A stretch of 56,933 nt of DNA from NCBI GenBank assembly GCA_017440575.1, contig JAFSGY010000092.1:1-56933 (forward strand). Reading direction: 5' to 3'. Each line of letters begins with the position of its first letter. Positions within the stretch are counted from its first letter, which is position 1. The position numbers and the translations under genes are program-made. The DNA comes from Lachnospiraceae bacterium. GTDB lineage: Bacteria; Bacillota; Clostridia; Lachnospirales; Lachnospiraceae. The notes under the pieces are model-generated. The model was not told the DNA's origin, made no database searches, and saw only the letters and a program-made list of their open reading frames with translations. Shown piece after piece: positions 24,353-31,787 of this stretch.

Positions 24353-25925
24353 TATTCTTCTCCTCATTCACAGCCACACTTGCAATATAGTAAATATCAT
24401 TTTCCTGCAATCCACTTACAATTTCCACATTAGCTCCATTCATAAAGCCTGTAGTAACTTCCGAAAGCACATAGGCTTCCCCAGACTTCACATAAACATA
24501 TTCCTTACCATTTTCCTCAACAATTGCTTTTCTTGGCACATAGAGTACCTCTGCTGTTTCTTCCATTACAAAGGTAACATCGGCAGTCATACCTCCATAA
24601 ATCCTAGACGTCTCTCCCAAAATCAAAATGGTAACCGGATAGCTGATTGTTGCGGAATTACGGCTTGTTGCTGTTGTTGTAATAGACTCAATAACACCCT
24701 CATATACATCCTCATATGGCGAAAACTGAATCTCAACCCTGTCACCGACCTTCATGGTCGTAACATCCTCCTGCGATACATCCACCTGTATTGTCATGGC
24801 ATCGCTAACCGCATAGGATAGAAGTATCCCTGCGGAAATAAGCGAAGTCCCCTCTTCATAACCTACTTCTGTAACAAGTCCACTTCCCTTTGCATAGACA
24901 GTACCATCACCTACAAATGCATCAAAGCTTTCCAATCTCTCCGTACACTCCTGCAATTCCTCCTGCGCCTTTGTCAATGTTGTCTCATAACTGCTAAGGC
25001 TGCTACTCTGCTTTACATCAGCAATACTTCCTGCAAGATTCGCTGTTTCCAGCTCCTTACTTGCCAGAATCAGTTCTTTCTCTATCAGAACTTCATAAAA
25101 AGCCATATCTTCCTGAATCTCAGCAATCTGCTCTATCTTATCTGCAATCTGTTTATTCGAATCATCTGCACTTGCCAGAAAAACCTCATAACTCACTTCT
25201 GCATTTCTTAATGCTTCCATTGCCACAACCTGATTCGTTACAAACTTATCACTTGCTTCCTCGACCGCTTCTATTGCTTCCTCATAGGACTCTCTTATAG
25301 CATCCTTCTGCTCCAGATAATCCTCGTCGGTTAATTCGCATTGTATTTTATAAATATCCGCTAGCAGCTGTTCAATTTCCAGATTCTTTGTCGCTATCTC
25401 ATTTGACATTCTTGCGATTTTATTAGTATAGGTTGCCTCCGCCAACGACTGTGTTAACATAGACTCGTCATAGGTAAGCTGCGCTTCTAATACGCCTAGC
25501 TCATATGCCGTCTGTGCTTCTGAAACGGCAATCTGTGCCTCTGTCTTAGCATATTGAAGCTTCTTTCTGACATCAGCTACACTATCCTCTGTAAAACGAT
25601 AAATTGCATCACCCTCTTTTATTCTCTGGCCAACCGCTACATAAACCTCATCTATTTTTAAATAGTTTTCTTCATCATCGTCCTCGGTATCTCCAAGATT
25701 AAGTTCATATTCTTCAGATACAATTCCAAAAGACACAGAACCATTCTCTGTTATTTCATTCCTAAGACTTCCCTTTTGCACGGTATGCTCCTTATATACC
25801 ATAACTACCTGTTCTTCTTTCTGCTTCTCCATCACAGAATAAACAGCAGCCCCCATAATTGCCACCAATACAAGCAGAGCAAACGCACGTTTTCCTATCT
25901 TTTTCCAACTACGTTTTTTATTCAT
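24339..25925 (-). CDS. HlyD/MacA-type adaptor protein (second adaptor)
   Basis: The 528-residue protein has a basic N-terminus and one membrane anchor (residues 13-30, AFALLVLVAIMGAAVYSVME), no lipobox, a lipoyl half-motif (EVYVAVGQRIKEGDAIYRFT), a long coiled-coil hairpin (about 120-345), the second lipoyl half (GSGLVTEVGYEEGTSLISAG), the beta-barrel domain (DVTTMKVGDRVEIQFSPYED) and the membrane-proximal domain. Its start overlaps the end of the first adaptor by 8 bp and follows GGAGGG. Confidence 0.9.
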   Translation of the reverse strand: MNKKRSWKKIGKRAFALLVLVAIMGAAVYSVMEKQKEEQVVMVYKEHTVQKGSLRNEITENGSVSFGIVSEEYELNLGDTEDDDEENYLKIDEVYVAVGQRIKEGDAIYRFTEDSVADVRKKLQYAKTEAQIAVSEAQTAYELGVLEAQLTYDESMLTQSLAEATYTNKIARMSNEIATKNLEIEQLLADIYKIQCELTDEDYLEQKDAIRESYEEAIEAVEEASDKFVTNQVVAMEALRNAEVSYEVFLASADDSNKQIADKIEQIAEIQEDMAFYEVLIEKELILASKELETANLAGSIADVKQSSSLSSYETTLTKAQEELQECTERLESFDAFVGDGTVYAKGSGLVTEVGYEEGTSLISAGILLSYAVSDAMTIQVDVSQEDVTTMKVGDRVEIQFSPYEDVYEGVIESITTTATSRNSATISYPVTILILGETSRIYGGMTADVTFVMEETAEVLYVPRKAIVEENGKEYVYVKSGEAYVLSEVTTGFMNGANVEIVSGLQENDIYYIASVAVNEEKNNEAR

Positions 25926-27537
25926 TTGCTGTTCCCTCCTGCATGTGTAATCCTTTTCCCTTGTCTGACGGGCGCTCCATCCCCCCTGGCATTTCCATTC
26001 CTTCCGGCTTATTCATATTCTGTGGCCTTTCCATCTCGCCAAATATCACTGTCGCTGACAGATTAGCTTCCAACGCTGATACATCGCCTTCAAGATTCAG
26101 CTCCACGGTATAAGAAACCGATGTCCTACTATCCGAAGAAGCAATTGGATTAATCATCGTTACTGTTCCTGTATAATTGCCTACATCAGAAATCATCACT
26201 GTTGCAGTATCTCCTACACTAAGCTCTGCAATATCCTCTTGTGAAACAGCTACCGATACGAAAATCTCTGCCGGATTGCTATAAGCAAACAGCATTTCAT
26301 TTCCTACAAGTGTCTGCCCTTCGTTTGCACGAATCATCAAAATCGTTCCATCTTCTTCTATATAATAATAGCCATCTCCAACCAATTCCTCGAACAAGGT
26401 AAGATTCTCGTCTGCTTCTTCCTTGGCATCCTTGAGCTTTTCTAACGTCTCCTCAAGACTAGCAACCGTCGTGTCATAATCGCTTTGAGCTGTTCCCTGC
26501 TTTGCCGTCGCAAGCTCATAGGTAGTCTTTGCACTTATACTTTCCTTTTGAAATGTCAGATTTGCATCTTCATAGTCCTCTCTTGCTGTTTCCATTTTAT
26601 TCAACAATATTTTCAAATCCAGTTCTGCACTCTCCAAAGCATCCTCATAATCACTCTGTGCCTTTTCATATGCCTGCTCTGCTTCTGCATCTTCTTCTTT
26701 TAAAAGCTGAATCGTCTTAATCACCGAATTCTTATATGCCACTGCTACTGCTGCCTCTTTGTCTACACTTTTTTCCATTTGCGCGCCACCTGCATTCTGC
26801 GCAGTAGTCTTTGTATCAGCCATTCCCTGACTAGTTGATAATGCATCGGAAAGCTCCTCTTCTGTAAGGTCTGACTCGGCAACCATCGTTATGTACATCT
26901 CATGAGCCTCCTGATAGGCTTCCTTTTTCTCATCGACTTCGTATATTTCACGAAGTGTATTGTTTGCTACGGCATCATTCAATTCATTATAAGCCTCCTG
27001 TGCATCTTCATAGACACTCTTAGCTTTATCGACCTTAGCCTGAAGCTCTGCAACCGTATCCTCATACACCTGAGCTGCCTGGCTTGCCTCAAGCATAGCC
27101 TTTTCATAGGTATACTTTGCCTGAATCTTACTTTGATTTGTTGTGATGACACTGCCTCGATATGAAAGCTCTGCATCCTTTGCTGTATTTTCTAATTCTT
27201 CCCTTGCCTCCTCCACACTTTTATTCGTCAGTTTAAAAAGCTTTGTGCCCGCCTCAACAGTATCTCCATTGGAAACATACACCTCTTCCACATAAAGACT
27301 TGTTTCCTCTAAAAAATCTATTGCAAAGGTTACGGCGTCCATTCCAATCGCTGTTGTACCTGATGCCGCAATCATCCCATCCAATCCTGAAAGTCTTTCT
27401 CCTTCACCTCTCGTCATCACCTGCTGCTGTGTCGGTTCTTTACGCATCATAAAGAATACATACAAGCTTCCTACTGCAATCAGAAGAATGATAAGAATAA
27501 TGACAGCAGTTCCCTGTCGTTGCTTCTTTTTGTTCAT
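25918..27537 (-). CDS. HlyD/MacA-type adaptor protein (first adaptor) with Met-rich tail
   Basis: First gene of the operon, 539 residues. It has one N-terminal membrane segment (residues 10-30), lipoyl half-motif EVYVSNGDTVEAGTKLFKLT, a long coiled-coil hairpin (about 120-380) and the second half EDGTILMIRANEGQTLVGNE, then the beta-barrel SVAVSQEDIAELSVGDTATV. The usual last domain is missing; the C-terminus is instead a Met/Pro/Gly/Glu tail (MNKPEGMEMPGGMERPSDKG). GGAGG lies 6 nt before the ATG. Adaptors usually connect MacB-type permeases to other envelope parts; having three different ones in a row is unusual. Confidence 0.88.
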   Translation of the reverse strand: MNKKKQRQGTAVIILIILLIAVGSLYVFFMMRKEPTQQQVMTRGEGERLSGLDGMIAASGTTAIGMDAVTFAIDFLEETSLYVEEVYVSNGDTVEAGTKLFKLTNKSVEEAREELENTAKDAELSYRGSVITTNQSKIQAKYTYEKAMLEASQAAQVYEDTVAELQAKVDKAKSVYEDAQEAYNELNDAVANNTLREIYEVDEKKEAYQEAHEMYITMVAESDLTEEELSDALSTSQGMADTKTTAQNAGGAQMEKSVDKEAAVAVAYKNSVIKTIQLLKEEDAEAEQAYEKAQSDYEDALESAELDLKILLNKMETAREDYEDANLTFQKESISAKTTYELATAKQGTAQSDYDTTVASLEETLEKLKDAKEEADENLTLFEELVGDGYYYIEEDGTILMIRANEGQTLVGNEMLFAYSNPAEIFVSVAVSQEDIAELSVGDTATVMISDVGNYTGTVTMINPIASSDSRTSVSYTVELNLEGDVSALEANLSATVIFGEMERPQNMNKPEGMEMPGGMERPSDKGKGLHMQEGTANE

Positions 27538-27677
27538 TGTCGTCCTCCATCCATTTGAAACTTTTCATAAGCTATCTCTTTTCGCCCGATGAATAGCACA
27601 TATTTACTTTTATCTAGAATAGGAAAAATTTGTTATGAAAAATTGTTTAAACTGTGAAAAAATTGTGTTTTAGGCTA

Positions 27678-27705
27678 TAAAGTTTTTACGCCAGTGTGCC
27701 GATAT
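27678..27705 (+). promoter_or_regulatory. Sigma-D (SigD/FliA)-type promoter
   Basis: TAAA (27678-27681), 16-nt spacer and GCCGATAT (27698-27705) match the Bacillus SigD consensus TAAA-N14-16-GCCGATAT. It drives the gene at 27777, giving a leader of about 65 nt. Confidence 0.75.
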
Positions 27706-27776
27706 ATTTTATGAAAACCAATATTGTACGCAGAAGGATCTGGTATCTTTATCTATAATCAAAGGAGTGATTCAAT

Positions 27777-28190
27777 ATGGCAAATATTTCATGGACTTCC
27801 AATTCGATTAACAACTTTTTTAATACATCACTAGGTAATCCCAAATCTGCTTTTAGTGGAATATACAGTTCCCTGAATGATTCTGCTCTGATTAAGAGTG
27901 GCTCTTATTACAGATTAATGGATTCCTACTATAAAACAGTGAAGTCTTCCGACAAAACCGAATCTGACAAAAAAACCGAATCTACTACTGAAAGTGAATC
28001 CGGTTCAAAAATCAAAAATAAAGTTTTAGACGAATTATTAAGTAAAGAAAAAAAAGAATCTAAGGTGTCTAATAAAATACTAGACGAACTGCTTACCAGT
28101 GAAAAAACAAAATCCACTGCTGCTACCTATGATAATACAGGAAGCAAAACACAAACAGCTGCGTCAACCACCATCGATCAATCAATCTAA
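27777..28190 (+). CDS. Small Ser/Lys-rich protein behind a sigma-D promoter, 137 aa
   Basis: The family is not recognised. The protein starts MANISWTSNSINNFFNTSLG and contains ALIKSGSYYRLMDSYYKTVK, then a low-complexity S/T/K/E region with an internal near-repeat (KVLDELLSKEKKESK then KILDELLTSEKTKS). No signal peptide. AAAGGAG precedes the ATG. The sigma-D type promoter places it with late flagellar or chemotaxis genes, so a motility-linked role is inferred from the promoter alone. Confidence 0.75.
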   Translation: MANISWTSNSINNFFNTSLGNPKSAFSGIYSSLNDSALIKSGSYYRLMDSYYKTVKSSDKTESDKKTESTTESESGSKIKNKVLDELLSKEKKESKVSNKILDELLTSEKTKSTAATYDNTGSKTQTAASTTIDQSI

Positions 28191-28201
28191 TCACCGAATG
28201 C

Positions 28202-28244
28202 AAAATCCCGCATATATTATAAAAAAATATATACGGGGTTTTTT
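28202..28244 (+). terminator. Terminator whose T-run abuts the next start codon
   Basis: Arms AAAATCCCG plus ATATATT pair with AATATAT plus CGGGGTTTT, ending in TTTTTT at 28244; ATG 28245 of the next gene follows directly. Confidence 0.85.
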
Positions 28245-29516
28245 ATGTCCAAATCTCAAATTATATCAGCACAAAACGGCTCTACTAACTCTCCATATAC
28301 AGGTAATCTGACCATTAATGTTACTTCCACACAAGGATTACTTCCTATTCAAAATGCTTCTATCACCATCAGCCTGACGGGTGACCCGGAAAGTGTTGTG
28401 GAAACTGCCACCACAAACGATTCCGGTCAGACACAAAGTATTTCTCTTCCTACTCCTAGCCCTACATACAGTTCAGAACCGGGGCAGCCAATGCCTTATT
28501 CTGAATATAACATTACGGTCACAGCTCCCGGCTATGAGTCCGTCACAGTATCCGGAACCGAGCTGCTTCCGGATGTAACTGCAGTTCAGCCAATTTCCAT
28601 GCGTCCTCTCGACCTGGGCGGACAGGAAAGTCCTATTGTCATTCCTGATCATACTCTGTATGGTGAATATCCGGCAAAAATTCCTGAGGCAGAAATCAAA
28701 CCTATGGATGAGTCCGGCGAAATCGTTCTTAGTCGTGTCGTTTTACCGGAATATGTTGTTGTTCATGACGGTGTTCCTCAGGATTCCACCGCACCCAATT
28801 ATTATGTCCGCTATGCTGACTATATCAAAAATGTGGTTTCCTCCGAAATCTATGCCACATGGCCGGAATCAACGATTTACGCAAACGCTCTTGCTATTAT
28901 GAGCTTCACACTGAACAGAGTTTATACGGAATGGTATCGGAATCAAGGTTATAACTTCACCATTACCTCCTCTACAGCTTACGATCAGAAATGGATTTAC
29001 GGGCGTAATATCTATTCAAACATTAGCCGTATCGTTGATTCTATTATTTCCAATTATCTGTCCCGTCCCGGTGTCAGACAGCCTATTTTCACCTCTTACT
29101 GTGATGGCGACCGCGTATCCTGTACCGGTCTTTCTCAGTGGGGAAGCCGATATCTCGGAGAACAAGGATACACACCAATCGAGATCATTCACTATTATTA
29201 TGGAAATGATATGTTTATTAACTCTACGCAATATATCTCTGGTATTCCTTCTTCTTGGCCTGGCAATAATCTCACTATCGGTTCTTCCGGTCAAAAGGTA
29301 CTGCAATTACAAGATCAGTTGAACCGCATCGCCGAAAATTATCCTGCACTTCCTACAGTTGCTGAAGATGGAATCTATGGAAGTGCCACAGCAAATGCCG
29401 TGCGTGAATTCCAAAGAGTTTTTGGGCTACCTGCAACAGGTGTAGTAGACTTCCCTACATGGTATAAAGTTTCTGCTATCTATGTAGGGGTTACCAGAAT
29501 TTCCGAACCAGATTGA
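28245..29516 (+). CDS. SpoIID/LytB-like protein with C-terminal peptidoglycan-binding domain
   Basis: The 423-residue protein has an N-terminal beta-sandwich of the carboxypeptidase-regulatory type (residues 20-120, GNLTINVTSTQGLLPIQNAS), a central SpoIID-like domain (about 195-340) with YIKNVVSSEIYATWPESTIY, ANALAIMSFTLNRVY and GLSQWGSRYLGEQGYTPIEI, and a PG_binding_1 repeat (GSSGQKVLQLQDQLNRIAEN to FPTWYKVSAIY). SpoIID is a lytic transglycosylase whose Glu lies in the SEIYATWP-like segment. No classical signal peptide is visible. The ATG follows a terminator; the only ribosome-site candidate is the GGGG of its stem. Related proteins are common in Clostridia. Confidence 0.82.
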   Translation: MSKSQIISAQNGSTNSPYTGNLTINVTSTQGLLPIQNASITISLTGDPESVVETATTNDSGQTQSISLPTPSPTYSSEPGQPMPYSEYNITVTAPGYESVTVSGTELLPDVTAVQPISMRPLDLGGQESPIVIPDHTLYGEYPAKIPEAEIKPMDESGEIVLSRVVLPEYVVVHDGVPQDSTAPNYYVRYADYIKNVVSSEIYATWPESTIYANALAIMSFTLNRVYTEWYRNQGYNFTITSSTAYDQKWIYGRNIYSNISRIVDSIISNYLSRPGVRQPIFTSYCDGDRVSCTGLSQWGSRYLGEQGYTPIEIIHYYYGNDMFINSTQYISGIPSSWPGNNLTIGSSGQKVLQLQDQLNRIAENYPALPTVAEDGIYGSATANAVREFQRVFGLPATGVVDFPTWYKVSAIYVGVTRISEPD

Positions 29517-29568
29517 TTTCATACCATACAACATTTTCGTTATTTTTGTTTATTTTCCTCTTTTATGT

Positions 29569-29596
29569 GTGACAATTTTGCAAAATGTGTTACAAT
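29569..29596 (+). promoter_or_regulatory. Promoter of the PilZ gene pair
   Basis: -35 GTGACA (29569-29574), 16-nt spacer containing the palindrome ATTTTGCAAAAT, -10 TACAAT (29591-29596). Confidence 0.55.
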
Positions 29597-29647
29597 TGAT
29601 ATGTATATAGTTATTTATAAATACATATTAGGAGTGATCTATTGGGT

Positions 29648-30256
29648 ATGAAATTATCAGCAATCGAACCAGGAAGTCCAGTCTCCCTGCGTATTAGCGC
29701 TAATGAAAAAAGTATGAGACTAGACGCTATTGTAAAAAAAAATACTAGTGAAAATACTATTGTTATTGCTCTACAATATGACATAAACAAAAAGTTGAAC
29801 TTCAGCAATGTGAAGACAGACTTGGAATTTTATCCCGATGGTAATGTTCCAATCAAATGGTATGATGTCAAGGTAGCAAGTGCAGAGGAAGATTATGTAG
29901 TGCAGGCTTCTGGGGATGGTTCCCGAATGAACCGTCGAAACACCTTCCGTGTCGGAATCTCTGCACCTGCCAAACTGAAAACCTCTATCCCGAACTGTCC
30001 AAGACAAGTGACCATCAGAGATGTCAGTCTGACTGGTTTTTCGATTACTGACCGCAAGCATGAACTTCCTTTTGCAATCGGCAATACTATATCTGTTTCA
30101 TGGGAAGATTTCGGGCATGAACTTGACCTTGCAGGTCGCTTAATCAGAATTGAAAATCGCGATGATGCTACAATCTTTGGTTTTGAAATCTGCAATATTT
30201 GCAAAGATTTATCTTCCTATATTAATACCAAGCAACGTCAACAACGCAAGAAATAA
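29648..30256 (+). CDS. YcgR-like PilZ domain protein, copy 1
   Basis: From ATG 29648 the product has 202 residues; a TTG at 29642 is an alternative start and is better spaced to GGAG. An N-terminal YcgR-N-like beta domain (residues 1-95) is followed by a PilZ domain with the two c-di-GMP motifs intact: RRNTFR (R-x3-R) and DVSLTG (D-x-S-x-x-G). Such proteins bind c-di-GMP and adjust flagellar motor or envelope functions. It lies 31 bp upstream of a close paralogue; even the leader sequences are alike. Confidence 0.9.
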   Translation: MKLSAIEPGSPVSLRISANEKSMRLDAIVKKNTSENTIVIALQYDINKKLNFSNVKTDLEFYPDGNVPIKWYDVKVASAEEDYVVQASGDGSRMNRRNTFRVGISAPAKLKTSIPNCPRQVTIRDVSLTGFSITDRKHELPFAIGNTISVSWEDFGHELDLAGRLIRIENRDDATIFGFEICNICKDLSSYINTKQRQQRKK

Positions 30257-30287
30257 CTCAAAATACATATCAGGAGTGATTTAAGGA

Positions 30288-30893
30288 ATGAAACTATCTG
30301 AATTAGAAGAAGGAAACAAGCTTTCTCTTCGTATTATTACAAAAGATCAAAAAATGCAATTAAATGCCGTGCTAAAAAAACATATTCGTGATGATATCGC
30401 CTTAATTACACTCATGTGTGACACCAGCAGAAAACTAAGCTTTGATAATGTCAGAACAGATATGGAATTTTGTCCAACTGGCGAAGTTCCTCTTATATGG
30501 TATAGTGTCAGAGTGGTTAATTACAAGGATGACGATTATGCTGTTCAAGTATTCTCAGAAGGTGCAAAGCATAACCGCCGTGGTTCCTTCCGCGTCGGTG
30601 TATCCTCTCCTGCCAGAGTAAAAAATGCCCAACCCGGAACCCCTCGTGAAGTTATGATTCGTGATGTCAGCCTGACAGGATTTTCCATATCAGATCGAAA
30701 GGGCGAACTATCATTATCTGCTGGCGATACCCTTTCTGTATATTGGGAAGATTTTGGTCACATTCTTGACCTTACAGGACGTGTTGTCAGAACAGAAGAA
30801 CAGGAAGGTGTAAAAATATTCGGTTTTGAAATTTGTAATGTATGTAAGGACTTAGCTTCTTATATTAATAAAAAACAACGTCAAAAACGATAG
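30288..30893 (+). CDS. YcgR-like PilZ domain protein, copy 2
   Basis: The 201-residue protein is collinear with copy 1 over its whole length (MKLSELEEGNKLSLRI against MKLSAIEPGSPVSLRI). The PilZ motifs RRGSFR and DVSLTG are intact, so both copies should bind c-di-GMP. AAATACATAT and AGGAGTGAT before the ATG repeat the leader of copy 1, showing a tandem duplication including the ribosome site. A strong terminator follows directly. Confidence 0.9.
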   Translation: MKLSELEEGNKLSLRIITKDQKMQLNAVLKKHIRDDIALITLMCDTSRKLSFDNVRTDMEFCPTGEVPLIWYSVRVVNYKDDDYAVQVFSEGAKHNRRGSFRVGVSSPARVKNAQPGTPREVMIRDVSLTGFSISDRKGELSLSAGDTLSVYWEDFGHILDLTGRVVRTEEQEGVKIFGFEICNVCKDLASYINKKQRQKR

Positions 30894-30925
30894 AAAGATG
30901 ATGCCAACCGGCATCATCTTTCTAT
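30892..30925. terminator. Bidirectional terminator between PilZ copy 2 and yigZ
   Basis: AGAAAGATGATGCC and GGCATCATCTTTCT form a perfect 14-bp stem with loop AACC; it overlaps the yigZ stop region. Confidence 0.9.
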
Positions 30926-31564
30926 TTACTCAAAATAATACATTCTTTCCAGCTCTTCCAACCCCGCTCTTGCACTCGTTACTTCCACAAGCTCCTTATA
31001 CAATCGGTCATATTCATCGATTGGAACCATAACCGTCATCTCTACATCTGCCGCATAAACAGAATCCTGTACTGCAATTCCCTTACTTCCCAGCAGATAC
31101 TGAATCTTACCAACACCATTATAGTCCGTTTTGATTTTAAGCTTTACACCAAACTGTTTTCTTGCTGTTTCGCACTCTTCTAGTGCCGCCTTTACTGCCT
31201 GCGTATAAGCTCTTACCAATCCACCCGTTCCTAATAACACACCCCCGAAATATCTAGTAACTACTACCGCAATATTACGAATTTCTGAACCTAACAACAC
31301 CTCCAGCATTGGCCTTCCAGCCGTACCACTTGGCTCTCCATCATCACTGCTCCTTGTAAGCTGTGCCTTTTCACCAATAACAAATGCCGAGCAGTTATGT
31401 CTTGCATCATAATATTTTTTCTTCATTTCTTCTATAAATGCAACCGCTTCCTCTTCTGTTGCAACCGGTCTGATTGTGGCAATAAATCTCGACTTTTTTT
31501 CCACAATTTCAGCTTCTGCCCCCTTAATCAGCACACTGTAATTATCCAACTCTGTATTTCCCAT
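30926..31564 (-). CDS. yigZ: YigZ/IMPACT family protein
   Basis: The 212-residue protein shows the IMPACT signature KAQLTRSSDDGEPSGTAGRP, then VVVTRYFGGVLLGTGGLVRA, and a C-terminal DUF1949 (EF-G V-like) domain. Bacterial YigZ has been linked to peptidase-like or translation-linked roles without a firm reaction. The ribosome site before ATG 31564 is weak (AAGG 13 nt upstream). Single gene, divergent from the PBP gene. Confidence 0.92.
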   Translation of the reverse strand: MGNTELDNYSVLIKGAEAEIVEKKSRFIATIRPVATEEEAVAFIEEMKKKYYDARHNCSAFVIGEKAQLTRSSDDGEPSGTAGRPMLEVLLGSEIRNIAVVVTRYFGGVLLGTGGLVRAYTQAVKAALEECETARKQFGVKLKIKTDYNGVGKIQYLLGSKGIAVQDSVYAADVEMTVMVPIDEYDRLYKELVEVTSARAGLEELERMYYFE

Positions 31565-31702
31565 GAATCAACCATGCCTTTCCTCATATCGCCCATTACA
31601 TATGCCTAAATTGTAACACATGACCGCATAAAAGGTAAAGAATATGTCAACAATTAACATAAGATACACAGAAAAAACCTTTATAAATATTATATTTTTT
31701 GC

Positions 31703-31708
31703 TATAAT
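31703..31708 (+). promoter_or_regulatory. Extended -10 of the PBP1A promoter
   Basis: TATAAT preceded by TGC; the -35 (TTATAA, 17 nt upstream) is weak, as is usual with an extended -10. Confidence 0.6.
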
Positions 31709-31787
31709 GAAAATACTAATGCCCATTTGATAAAATGCACATTAGCTGTTTATATAAAAAATCGAATAAAAACGCGGAGGTGACACT

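Noticed and set aside
24048-24821. 257-codon plus-strand frame opposite the adaptor genes
   Set aside because: Low-complexity Ser/Thr/Ile/His translation and no ribosome site; it is antisense shadow of adaptor genes with clear homology.
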